This document shows positions 22,898 to 32,000 of a stretch of DNA of 59,479 nucleotides, piece after piece. Under the pieces are notes generated by a model, which saw nothing but the letters and a program-made list of their open reading frames with translations, ran no database searches and was not told where the DNA came from. The stretch is from a bacterium (GTDB lineage: Bacteria; UBA9089; CG2-30-40-21; SBAY01). The position numbers and the translations under genes are program-made. The stretch is from assembly GCA_040757115.1 (NCBI GenBank), contig JBFLYA010000002.1, forward strand, positions 1 through 59,479. Reading direction: 5' to 3'. Position 1 is the first letter of the stretch; each line of letters starts with the position of its first letter.

Positions 22898-23575
22898 ATG
22901 AGAAAAATATTTTTTAAAGGGGTTAATCAACTAATTCTTTTTTTATGGGGGATAATCTTTATTGTTTCTTCAGCTTATGCTATCCCCAGCCTTCAATTGT
23001 ATATTCCAGGCTCTACTTACGACCCTATCACTGAGTCCTGGACCACTACTGCTTCTGATTTTGAACTGCAAGTTCTGGGAGCCTCATCTCCACATAATGC
23101 TGATTATATAAAGAATGTCACTCTTTATATTGCTATAAATGAGAACGAAAAGGGATTGCCAGGAGCCTATGTAAATATCAACGGTTCTCCAATAGATTTT
23201 AACTACTATGGCAACCCATTCTTGATGCCTCCTCATGGTATCTATCCAACCTATTATCGTGCTTATTGGCTACCTAATTTAATGGTTAGTACAGCCGGGG
23301 AGATTGTCCATAATTATAATCCTGGTGGGAGTGGAACAGATTTGGGGGATATTCATTATCTCTCGATAAACTGGGGTGGTTATAGCCGTATTCATTTTGA
23401 TCTAGCGGGTATTGTTGTGAACAAATATGGGAAAAAATACTATAGAAGGGCGCCTTTCTCTCATGATGCTGAAGTAAATTCACCACCCCCGGCACCTGTT
23501 GTTCCAGAACCTTCAACTATGTTACTTTTATTGCCTGGTTTGTTAGGATTGGCAAATTTCAGAAGGAGTATCTAA
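22898..23575 (+). CDS. PEP-CTERM sorting-domain protein
   Basis: An exported protein of 225 residues. A signal peptide (residues 1-28, ending SSAYA) precedes a domain starting IPSLQLYIPGSTYD. A Pro-rich linker leads to the C-terminal signal VPEPSTMLLLLPGLLGLA plus an Arg-containing tail (FRRS). This is the exosortase (EpsH) recognition signal, so the cell should encode an exosortase elsewhere. The middle part resembles a choice-of-anchor type domain, which I cannot name firmly. A strong promoter and AAGGAGG point to high expression. Only 26 bases separate it from the convergent YfhO-like gene. Confidence 0.9.
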   Translation: MRKIFFKGVNQLILFLWGIIFIVSSAYAIPSLQLYIPGSTYDPITESWTTTASDFELQVLGASSPHNADYIKNVTLYIAINENEKGLPGAYVNINGSPIDFNYYGNPFLMPPHGIYPTYYRAYWLPNLMVSTAGEIVHNYNPGGSGTDLGDIHYLSINWGGYSRIHFDLAGIVVNKYGKKYYRRAPFSHDAEVNSPPPAPVVPEPSTMLLLLPGLLGLANFRRSI

Positions 23576-23601
23576 GTATTTCAACCTGTTCAATCAGCTG
23601 A

Positions 23602-25929
23602 TTATACCACACAGACACGGGGATATATAATTACGAAAAATATTAGACATAAAATGGTCAAACCAGTAATAAACATCCCTATTTTGACTGATAAAGGTTC
23701 ATATCTAAATTCTACAAGATGATTACCTTTTTCAAGAGGAACTGCTCTAAAGGTATGATAAGCACGATATATCTTTTCCTTTTTTCCATCTACATAAGCC
23801 TGCCAGCCAGGATAATATGTGTCCGATAATACAAGAAAACCACTTTTATTAAGAGCAACTTTGACCGTTACTTTCTCTGGTTGATAGTCTATAATTTTGG
23901 ATTTTGGAGTGTCCTTTGCTTTCGTCTGACCTCTGACCTCTGACTTCTGACTTCTAACCTCTTCTTCCAGAATAACATATTGTTCTGGATTAAATTCTTT
24001 ACTGCTTAATTCCTGAAGAACAGCCTCTTTTTCTTTAATTAATTTAGAGTTATGCACGATAAATGCCCGTGGAAGAACATCTTTATTTTCGATAATCTTA
24101 ACGCTCTTATCTTCAAATACCATCCTAAATTTGTCATCAGGAATATCCCGGGTCAATAAAATATATTTAACATTAAATAAATTAAGTAACTGTCTATTTT
24201 TAATCATAAGGGGAATTACTTCTTGTTCGGTAATATGTATAGGCGTGTCTTTTCGGAAAAGTTTTATAACCTCTAACCAATGCCTTACACAAATCAAACC
24301 CGTTTTCATATTCATCTCAGAGAGATGGGTGCAAATATTCATATTGGGTGATAATACTCTATTCAAGAACTCTTCTATTTCTTCATTACTTTCTATCAGT
24401 ATAATACCTGGGTAGATTGACATATATCTATATATGTCTTCATCTTGTAACAGAAACTTACCGGTATTTGGAGTAAATATCTCCGGTAAATGTGATATTT
24501 TAACCGTAGTTGGCCCCCCCCTCATATTAAATAAGAATAGGTCAATTATAATAAAAAGGACAACAAGGAATTTAAAAATCATTAGTTGTAATTTTTGTTT
24601 AACCCAAAAATATAAGATGATAAAACTCATACATAAAAAGATTAGAAATATGTAGGCATCTTGTTTGATGTATTTAATTTTATTTAAAGGAAAATCCCGG
24701 GGTAAAAATTTTTCAATATCCATTGTAAAAATAATCCCACCTAAGATTAATATTAAGGATAAGTATAATATTCGCAGGATAACTTTTCTATTTATTTTTT
24801 GAGTGATTAGATATGAAAAGCCAAAACCGGCTAAGATAGAAATAGAAAAGGTCAAAAGGTAACAAAATCGTGCCGGTGCCCTAATGCTATTAAATATAGG
24901 TAGGTGCCATAACATAGTATATAAAGGTGTCACATTACCCATCATCAATATGGCTGATAGGATTAATAAGGATAAGAAAAAATAAATATGTCTATTTTTG
25001 TCTCTTAAGATGCCAAATAATCCTAATATTAGCGGAAAAATACCTACATAACCATATCCTTCACTAAAATTCCATTTCCCAAAATAATTTGCATTATCTC
25101 CTAAAAAATAAGGTAAAATGAAGGTGATGAAATTTATAGGTGGGAAATTAGCAATATTAGCAAATTTCAGACTTATCCCTTCCCCTCGATTAGAAAGGGA
25201 TAATACTTCATAAGTTGGGATTATTTGAATAGCGGCCAGACCAATAGCTATTATCATCACTAATCCAAAGCTGACCAAAAAATTCAATATCCGGCATCGA
25301 CCTTCAAATAAAACTCCAGAGAAAAAGTATAAACTGACACATAATAATGAATAAAATGTTATCTGTTGATGTCCAGCAAGGATTTGAATGCCGATAAATA
25401 TGCCGGCTAAGACTACATAAATATGAGTTTTTTCCCTTTTGAGAATCTTTTCCATAAAGATTAAGATTAAAGGTAACCATATACTGGAACTTAATATATC
25501 TATATGGGTAAGATGGGCGACGAAAAATCCACTAAACATAAAGATTATCCCTGAGATTAAAGCAGAAACCCGAGGCAACCCAATTACCTGTGCATAAAAA
25601 TAAGTAAATATTCCGGCAAGAATAAAATGGATAATATAATGGAGATTTTGGGCAATAGGGACAGGAAGATTAAAAAATAGTAAAAGATTTATCGGATATA
25701 AAAAACCAAGATTACCAATGGCAAAAATAGGATATCCACACTGGATATACGGCAACCATAAGGGGAAATCAAATTTCTTTAGATTTTCTGCATAAAATGA
25801 TTTCATCGGATAGAATATGTATGTTATGTCCTCTTGAAGAAAAATCCTGGACATAGTAATTATATCTATGAAGAATATAGCAATTAAGCCGATGAATATG
25901 CCTATTGGTAATAAATCCTCTCTTTTCAT
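23602..25929 (-). CDS. YfhO-like multispanning membrane protein 1
   Basis: A 775-residue integral membrane protein of the YfhO family (GT-C type, linked to glycosylation of cell-surface polymers in Firmicutes). About a dozen hydrophobic segments follow MKREDLLPIGIFIGLIAIFF, with the FPLWLPYIQCGYPIFA loop typical of the family. A C-terminal periplasmic beta domain opens VLSDTYYPGWQAYVDGK, with one final membrane helix. Between EEE and the IIDYQPE segment lies a low-complexity insert (VRSQKSEVRGQ, about residues 657-667) encoded by CTTCTGACCTCTGA repeats. It is divergent from, and paralogous to, the gene at 26017. Confidence 0.85.
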   Translation of the reverse strand: MKREDLLPIGIFIGLIAIFFIDIITMSRIFLQEDITYIFYPMKSFYAENLKKFDFPLWLPYIQCGYPIFAIGNLGFLYPINLLLFFNLPVPIAQNLHYIIHFILAGIFTYFYAQVIGLPRVSALISGIIFMFSGFFVAHLTHIDILSSSIWLPLILIFMEKILKREKTHIYVVLAGIFIGIQILAGHQQITFYSLLCVSLYFFSGVLFEGRCRILNFLVSFGLVMIIAIGLAAIQIIPTYEVLSLSNRGEGISLKFANIANFPPINFITFILPYFLGDNANYFGKWNFSEGYGYVGIFPLILGLFGILRDKNRHIYFFLSLLILSAILMMGNVTPLYTMLWHLPIFNSIRAPARFCYLLTFSISILAGFGFSYLITQKINRKVILRILYLSLILILGGIIFTMDIEKFLPRDFPLNKIKYIKQDAYIFLIFLCMSFIILYFWVKQKLQLMIFKFLVVLFIIIDLFLFNMRGGPTTVKISHLPEIFTPNTGKFLLQDEDIYRYMSIYPGIILIESNEEIEEFLNRVLSPNMNICTHLSEMNMKTGLICVRHWLEVIKLFRKDTPIHITEQEVIPLMIKNRQLLNLFNVKYILLTRDIPDDKFRMVFEDKSVKIIENKDVLPRAFIVHNSKLIKEKEAVLQELSSKEFNPEQYVILEEEVRSQKSEVRGQTKAKDTPKSKIIDYQPEKVTVKVALNKSGFLVLSDTYYPGWQAYVDGKKEKIYRAYHTFRAVPLEKGNHLVEFRYEPLSVKIGMFITGLTILCLIFFVIIYPRVCVV

Positions 25930-25938
25930 ACCTTTATG

Positions 25939-25967
25939 ATATTATCAGAATTTGAGATTTAAGTCAA
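25939..25967 (-). promoter_or_regulatory. Promoter of YfhO-like gene 1, leaderless geometry
   Basis: TTGACT (25967-25962), 17 bases, TAATAT (25944-25939). The ATG begins at 25929, only 9 bases beyond the -10, so the transcript has about 2-4 nt before the start codon. Confidence 0.75.
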
Positions 25968-25975
25968 TAAAAAAT

Positions 25976-26004
25976 TTGACATTAATTACTTGATTTGCTA
26001 TACT
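25976..26004 (+). promoter_or_regulatory. Promoter of YfhO-like gene 2, near-leaderless geometry
   Basis: TTGACA (25976-25981), 17 bases, TATACT (25999-26004) with a TG extended -10. The ATG at 26017 is 12 bases past the -10, so only about 5-7 nt of leader is expected. It is back-to-back with the minus-strand promoter, the two -35 boxes being 8 bases apart. Confidence 0.8.
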
Positions 26005-26016
26005 TTGGGATAAGAA

Positions 26017-28404
26017 ATGAAGATAAAGGATTATTTAGCCATTGGAATATTGACCATATTAACCGTAGTCTATTTCTGGAAATTTTTCTTCTTAGGCTTA
26101 TTGCCTATGGGAGGAGATATTACTACCTATACTTACCCACCATGGTATTATTGTTATCAGGCACAGGATAAAAGTCAAAATCCTCTTTTATCAGACCCTG
26201 TTTTCCTTCATTACCCTTTACGAAAATTAGCTGTAGAAAGATTAAAGGAGGGTAAAATTACCCTCTGGAATCCATATATTTTTTGTGGTAATCCACATTT
26301 TAGCACCAACTCGGTATCTTTTTCACCTCTTAATATCTTCTTCTTATTCTTTGAGCCATTAACCGGATGGAGTTTAATCCTCATTTGCCAGATGTTACTA
26401 TCGGGGATATTTATGTATATATTTCTCCGGGGCTCACTTAACTTAGCCCGGTTTGGGGCATTGATTGGTGGTATAATTTATGAATTTTCTGGTTTTGCTA
26501 TTGTCTGGTTAGAAATGGGCATATTAAGTGGGTTCTTATTGCCATTAATACTTTTTTTAATTGATAAAGCCATTATTAAAAGAAGTATATTCTATGTTAT
26601 GTTAGCCGGGACGGCATTAGGGATGCAATTTCTATCCACATTTTTACAAATAAGTCTATTTGTCTTACTGGCAATAATACCTTACTCATTATTTAGAATC
26701 TTTTCCCTTCGAGCCTTTAAATTTATACCCTTTGTCGGACTTGTTTTTATCATTGGATTTAGTCTATCGGCTATCCAGTTAGTTCCTTCTTATGAATTGA
26801 TAAGAAATTCGCATCGGGAGCCGGTCAAGGATTATCGAATGTTATCTCCCTTGCCCTGGCAGAATTTAATTACCCTTTTAGTGCCAAATTATTATGGTAA
26901 TCCTGTGGATTATAACTATAACATTATCAGACCACATTTCCGTGAGATATTTAAAAAATATGGACTAAATCTCCCCCCACTCCATCCCAAAAGAGGTAGA
27001 ATGGAGGATAATTATAACGAGCATTGTGCTTATATGGGCATTTTACCTTTAATATTGGCACTTTTATCTATATTTCTAAAAAGAAATAAAAATACACTCT
27101 ATTTTTCTTCCTTTACTTTAATTTCCTTACTCCTCACTCTTGGAACGCCCTTATATTATTTACTTTATGTGGGTATCCCTGGATGTGATAAATTGATTAT
27201 TAGCCGGTTTATCTTCCTCTACACATTTGGGGTAGCTGTATTAGCCGGGTTAGGAAGTAATTATATCTTTAATACACTCATAAAGGTATATTCGATAAGT
27301 ATTATTTTATTATTTGGCTTAATAATTATAATCAGTCTTTATCTGGGCAAATTTGTCGCCAGATTTTATATTAATGCAACATTACTTCAACATTTCACCT
27401 TATCAAATATAGATTTTCTTTGCCCAATTTTATTATTAATAATTAGTGGAGTAATCCTTTTAAGTATTAATAGAGTGAGAAATTTATATATTAAAATACT
27501 TATTTTTGGAATAATCATCTTTGATATTTTTGGATTTGGGATGAGGTATAATCCCTTTGTCCACAGAAATGTATTATATACGACGACACCATCATTAAGA
27601 TTTTTAGCCGATAAGATAACAGATGAGGAAAAAAGTAGAATATTAGGCTTTGAGCACATATTGCCGGTAAGTATAAATATAATCTATGGATTTGAGACGG
27701 CTGAAGGCTATGATGGAATGTTTACTAAAAGATACGATGAATTTATAAATTTAGTTGCTCCAGAAGGTTGTGGCTGGGAAAATGCAAAAGAATTGGATTA
27801 TTCGGCTAACCGTAATCTACTCTGCCTGCTGAATACTAAATATCTCCTTACCTCTAAAAAAATAAAAGCAGATAATCTAAAACTTATCTTTGACAAAGAA
27901 ATAAAAATCTACGAAGACCTGTCTGCTTTACCAAGGGTATGGATAGTTTCAGAAGCCAAACTCCTCAAAACAAAAGAGAAAATATTTAAAGAATTACGCC
28001 ATCCAGACTTTGACCCAAGGGAAACGGTTATTCTTGAAGAAGAATATAAAAAAATCCAAAATCCAAAATCCAACCTTAAATCAAGTTCAGGGCAAAGTCC
28101 AAAATGCCAAATCCTCGATTATCAACCGGAGAGAGTAGTTATCAAAGCAACACTTAACAAAAGTGGCTTTCTTGTGTTATCTGATGCCTATTATCCAGGC
28201 TGGCAGGTATTTGTAGATGGGAGGGAAGAAAGGCTATTTTGTGCAAATTATATCCTTCGGGCAGTATATCTTACTGCAGGGAAACATCTGGTAGAATTTC
28301 GATATTCGCCTTTATCCTTTAGAATTGGATGTTTTTTTTCCATTTTAACTTTAATCATCCTGATATTTTTAATGACTTTGACACTTTTTAATACAAAAAA
28401 ATAA
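26017..28404 (+). CDS. YfhO-like multispanning membrane protein 2
   Basis: A 795-residue paralogue of the divergent gene. The first helix is followed by GGDITTYTYPPWYYCY, then the LWNPYIFCGNPHFSTN loop, many membrane helices, and the C-terminal FLVLSDAYYPGWQVFVDGR beta domain plus a last helix. A Lys/Gln/Ser-rich insert (about residues 676-698, IQNPKSNLKSSSGQ) encoded by AAAATCCAAAATCC repeats stands at the position where paralogue 1 carries a different repeat-encoded insert. Its stop codon is 6 bases from that of the convergent glycosyltransferase, leaving no room for a separate terminator. It probably acts in surface glycan modification. Confidence 0.85.
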   Translation: MKIKDYLAIGILTILTVVYFWKFFFLGLLPMGGDITTYTYPPWYYCYQAQDKSQNPLLSDPVFLHYPLRKLAVERLKEGKITLWNPYIFCGNPHFSTNSVSFSPLNIFFLFFEPLTGWSLILICQMLLSGIFMYIFLRGSLNLARFGALIGGIIYEFSGFAIVWLEMGILSGFLLPLILFLIDKAIIKRSIFYVMLAGTALGMQFLSTFLQISLFVLLAIIPYSLFRIFSLRAFKFIPFVGLVFIIGFSLSAIQLVPSYELIRNSHREPVKDYRMLSPLPWQNLITLLVPNYYGNPVDYNYNIIRPHFREIFKKYGLNLPPLHPKRGRMEDNYNEHCAYMGILPLILALLSIFLKRNKNTLYFSSFTLISLLLTLGTPLYYLLYVGIPGCDKLIISRFIFLYTFGVAVLAGLGSNYIFNTLIKVYSISIILLFGLIIIISLYLGKFVARFYINATLLQHFTLSNIDFLCPILLLIISGVILLSINRVRNLYIKILIFGIIIFDIFGFGMRYNPFVHRNVLYTTTPSLRFLADKITDEEKSRILGFEHILPVSINIIYGFETAEGYDGMFTKRYDEFINLVAPEGCGWENAKELDYSANRNLLCLLNTKYLLTSKKIKADNLKLIFDKEIKIYEDLSALPRVWIVSEAKLLKTKEKIFKELRHPDFDPRETVILEEEYKKIQNPKSNLKSSSGQSPKCQILDYQPERVVIKATLNKSGFLVLSDAYYPGWQVFVDGREERLFCANYILRAVYLTAGKHLVEFRYSPLSFRIGCFFSILTLIILIFLMTLTLFNTKK

Positions 28405-28410
28405 TGGTAA

Positions 28411-29529
28411 CTATTCCTTTGAGAGACATTCTTTATAAACTGAGAGAGTTCGTTTTGCCGTATTTTCCCAGGTAAATAATTTTGCCCGTTCAATCCCTTT
28501 CTCTGACAACCTTTTTTGTATCTGGGGATTAGACAGGACATCATAAATTGCTTTGGCGATATCATCAACACTATGGGGAGATACCGTTACGCCTGCATCT
28601 CCTACTACTTCAGGAAAAGATGAGGTATTTGAGGTTATGACTGGAGTTCCACAAGCCATAGATTCTAAAGGTGGAATTCCAAATCCTTCAAATATAGATG
28701 GATAAACAAAAACCTCCGCGGCATTATATAATAAAGGCAAATCTTCTTGAGGAACATATTCGGTAAAGACAATCTCATTTTCCAATCCCATTTCTCTAAC
28801 TCTTTTAAACACATCCGCATATAACCACGCCTTCTTCCCAACAATAACTAATTTATGCTTGATATTATGGTTTTTCTTTAGTAAGCAGTAAGCCTCAATC
28901 AGACGACCTAAATTCTTTCTGGGGTGGATATTGCCCACATAGAGGATAAATTTATTAATTATACCATATTTTGCCATAATCTCATCTAATAATTCTTTAT
29001 TATCAATAGGATGAAAACTTTCATTAACGCCATCATAGGTAACGACTATTTTATCCTCCGGGATGCGGTAAGAATTGATAATATCTTTTTTAGAATATTC
29101 AGATACCGCTAATATCTTTGTTGCCTGACGAGCGGTAATTGGAATTAACATAGACATCCGAAGTTGTTCCCGTTTAGTAAAATATTGAGGATAATGTATA
29201 AATGATAAGTCGTGAATGGTAACAATTATCGGACACGGACACAAAGGTGGGGCAATATACTGCACATGGAAGAGGTCAATCGGTCTTTTTAGAATTTCTA
29301 ATGGAAAACTAAAAGGTATTCGTATCAAAGGGGAATGTGGTTTAATTAATATCTCTTGAAAGTTCGGTTGATTAATAAACCCATTTTTTACTATCTCTGG
29401 ATTAGTATAATAGAGTTTATAAGAATTTTCTTTATCAATCTTTGCCAATGCTTTGATAATATTTGAGATGTATGTCTCATTGCCGGTTACTTTATGACCA
29501 ATTGTATGAGCATCTATACCAATCTTCAT
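28411..29529 (-). CDS. GT4-family glycosyltransferase
   Basis: A GT-B fold glycosyltransferase of 372 residues, probably adding a sugar to a lipid-linked oligosaccharide in the cytoplasm. It opens MKIGIDAHTIGHKVTGNETY, has the ILYVGNIHPRKNLGRLI hinge and ends with the donor-binding E-x7-E region EGFGIPPLESMACGTPVI. AGGAGG, located in the last codons of the upstream GH39-like gene, sets the start one base after that gene's stop. The stop codon TAG is formed by GAATAGTTAC, a repeat terminus. It is the last gene of a minus-strand cluster from 33317. Confidence 0.92.
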   Translation of the reverse strand: MKIGIDAHTIGHKVTGNETYISNIIKALAKIDKENSYKLYYTNPEIVKNGFINQPNFQEILIKPHSPLIRIPFSFPLEILKRPIDLFHVQYIAPPLCPCPIIVTIHDLSFIHYPQYFTKREQLRMSMLIPITARQATKILAVSEYSKKDIINSYRIPEDKIVVTYDGVNESFHPIDNKELLDEIMAKYGIINKFILYVGNIHPRKNLGRLIEAYCLLKKNHNIKHKLVIVGKKAWLYADVFKRVREMGLENEIVFTEYVPQEDLPLLYNAAEVFVYPSIFEGFGIPPLESMACGTPVITSNTSSFPEVVGDAGVTVSPHSVDDIAKAIYDVLSNPQIQKRLSEKGIERAKLFTWENTAKRTLSVYKECLSKE

Positions 29530-29530
29530 C

Positions 29531-31855
29531 TTAGCCTCCTATATTGATTCTAATGAGGGTAACACTATTTGTTTCCAGGTCAAGGTCTATCATATCATTA
29601 CAGAGGACATCATTTTCAACCCGGGCTAATTCTTTTGCCCCAAATAGCGTATGCTGACTATCAATGAGATAGCGGTCGTATTTTATCTTTTTATCCCCGG
29701 ATAGTTTTATTTTTACCTTTCTATTTATCTTTCTTTCCGTTATATCATAGTTCCAAATAAGAAGACTTATCTGTTTCCCATTATCTGATTTAGTAGCAAT
29801 TGCTCCCATATTTAGAGCGTTATCTATATCCACAGATATCCGGTTGTTATCCAACATATTAAACATTTTAAAGGTGTAATAGATAGCTTTCTTAATATAA
29901 CGAGGGGGGAGAGTTGGATTTTTAGGCTCATGAGATTCTACCAACAACCCCCAAACAGGATAAAAATCCCCAATTTCACGAGTTCCTGATTCTATAAGAC
30001 AATGATAAACTGAGTGATCTAATTCATTATCAATCATTGTCTGTAAGACAGCAGCCGCATAAGCGGCATTGACATTATTATCTGCAATTTGAAGTATCAT
30101 CTCTTCGTTTTTTGTAACTCCATCTGTGATATTTATGTATGGAACTAAGGATAAAGCCCATTCGTCAATAATTAGTTCTACATTTGCCAATCCATAATGA
30201 GATAACATTTGTCTTACCATTTGAATATCATTTTTATACGCGATAGGTTCATAACTATACTTATGCCATGAGATAAAATCCAATTTTTTGTTATTCTTGG
30301 CACAGTGTTTGATTAACATTTCGACATATTTAAGCATTTTATATTTATCTTCGCCTACTTTTATAGATGCCGGACCACCAATCTTTATAGGAGACATAAT
30401 CCTTAAAGCAGATTCTACAGCAGAATTATACATCTTAAGATAAATCTCAAGTTTCTCTCGTTGATAAGAATCAGAATGTATGGAATGTTTACTCTCTATA
30501 AAGAATCCCACAGGAATCTCTGGTTCATTTAGAACTTCCCAATACTGAACAACATTAGGAAATTTATGAGTAAAATACTCTATGATTATTTTCCATAAAT
30601 TGGTATAAGATACAAGATCCTTTGGAGCATACTCCCAGTAATGTTTGGAGTAATTATATTCTTTTTTTGTCTCTTCAGGAGATAATGGATTAGATGATAA
30701 CCAACGAGGAACATTAGCTAAACAAAGTATTGCTTTGATGTTATGAGTATTATAAAAATCAAGGATTTCATCAAGTCTCTGCATATATTCCTTATCATAA
30801 CCTATTGGCTCACGAATAATAATATCCTCCTTTTTCACAAATCTATAAAATTTCTTAATAAGAATTTCTTTCTCCTTTTGGTTCAGTGAATTAATGAAGT
30901 CTTCCAAATCTTCTTGATTTTGGATATTTACCTTGTAATTTTTCCAGAACCAATTCTTTATTTTATCTTTATGAATAGAAGTAAATATGTTGGGAACTGA
31001 ATACATAAAATGAGTATCTAAAGAAAATCTTGTAAAGGTAAGTCCCAAGTCCTTCATTAGGATAAATATTTCCTTGGAGAGTCCTTTGTATCTTTTTCCA
31101 AGCCAAACAAACGCAGATACAATAAAAACTACACCTTTCTGAAAATCATGGAATCTTTCATTAATTATCTTATCTTGAGCTAAAGTAATAGTTGATGGTA
31201 ACTCAATTTGCTCAATCGTTCCTTGGGGTTTTTGGATTCCATTTGGAGTAAAGTTATTTTTAGCTAAGACAAATGCATCTATTTGTTTAAAATATGTTGA
31301 AGTATGATTTTTTTCAATTACCAATTGGAGTATGTGCCTACCTCTGGATAAAAATATATTTCCATACTTCACCCACCTTATTCCAAGTTTTCGTTCCTCT
31401 TCATGACTCTGTGAATTAGGTAATTCTTTGAAATCTTTTATTGAATGCCATTTACCTTCATCAAATCTCCATTTGATAGGAGAAGTTTGGGAAACAATTC
31501 GTTCACGGACATATAGCACATAATCTCTTTCCTCAAGGATATTTACCTCATATTTTAGATAATGCCCATCCTTATGCCATGGATTTTCATCTGTATTTAT
31601 ATTGAAATAAAACCCATTACTGACTATACTTTTCAGTCTCTTTTTGGACTCTGGTGACGCTAATAATCCTGGTTCTACCCCATGTTCTGATAGACTATAA
31701 TAAAACGAATGGTCAATAGTATCCTCTGCCTCAAACCATAGAAATTTAAAATCATTAGAATTTAAAAATTTGTTTGTAGCCTCTGATTTATAATTACCTG
31801 TGGAAGGAATTAATATAATAAAAAATAAAGAAAGCATCCAACCTAAAGAAAACAT
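29531..31855 (-). CDS. Membrane-anchored GH39-like glycoside hydrolase
   Basis: A probable clan GH-A (beta/alpha)8 hydrolase tethered to the envelope. From the chosen ATG at 31855 the protein is 774 residues: an N-terminal signal or anchor (MFSLGWMLSLFFIILIPSTG), a beta-rich segment with WFEAEDTIDHSFYY, then a TIM barrel. VLNEPEIPVGFF supplies the acid/base Glu and ELIIDEWAL the nucleophile Glu. The open frame extends to 32077, but those 74 codons overlap the upstream gene and run through a CATTTCGAGCG repeat, so they are judged non-genuine. AAAGGGAG precedes the chosen ATG. Inside a glycan cluster it may trim or remodel the polymer; the substrate is unknown. Confidence 0.75.
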   Translation of the reverse strand: MFSLGWMLSLFFIILIPSTGNYKSEATNKFLNSNDFKFLWFEAEDTIDHSFYYSLSEHGVEPGLLASPESKKRLKSIVSNGFYFNINTDENPWHKDGHYLKYEVNILEERDYVLYVRERIVSQTSPIKWRFDEGKWHSIKDFKELPNSQSHEEERKLGIRWVKYGNIFLSRGRHILQLVIEKNHTSTYFKQIDAFVLAKNNFTPNGIQKPQGTIEQIELPSTITLAQDKIINERFHDFQKGVVFIVSAFVWLGKRYKGLSKEIFILMKDLGLTFTRFSLDTHFMYSVPNIFTSIHKDKIKNWFWKNYKVNIQNQEDLEDFINSLNQKEKEILIKKFYRFVKKEDIIIREPIGYDKEYMQRLDEILDFYNTHNIKAILCLANVPRWLSSNPLSPEETKKEYNYSKHYWEYAPKDLVSYTNLWKIIIEYFTHKFPNVVQYWEVLNEPEIPVGFFIESKHSIHSDSYQREKLEIYLKMYNSAVESALRIMSPIKIGGPASIKVGEDKYKMLKYVEMLIKHCAKNNKKLDFISWHKYSYEPIAYKNDIQMVRQMLSHYGLANVELIIDEWALSLVPYINITDGVTKNEEMILQIADNNVNAAYAAAVLQTMIDNELDHSVYHCLIESGTREIGDFYPVWGLLVESHEPKNPTLPPRYIKKAIYYTFKMFNMLDNNRISVDIDNALNMGAIATKSDNGKQISLLIWNYDITERKINRKVKIKLSGDKKIKYDRYLIDSQHTLFGAKELARVENDVLCNDMIDLDLETNSVTLIRINIGG

Positions 31856-31909
31856 TCGAATTATACTCCCTTTACTTGATTTTTCTCTATAATTCTCCAA
31901 AATCAACGA

Positions 31910-31985
31910 AAATATTATTCCGAGCGAAATGAGGGAACTATAACTTATTGCGATTAAAAGATTTGTCGTTGCGCTCGAAATGATG
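31910..31985. repeat. CATTTCGAGCG/CGCTCGGAAT inverted repeat
   Basis: On the minus strand CATTTCGAGCGCAACGAC and CTCATTTCGCTCGGAATA face each other across about 35 bases. This palindrome type is widespread in environmental genomes. It lies between the O-antigen ligase and GH39-like genes and happens to be open in the latter's frame. Confidence 0.6.
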
Positions 31986-32000
31986 GAGTGAACCTCTGGC

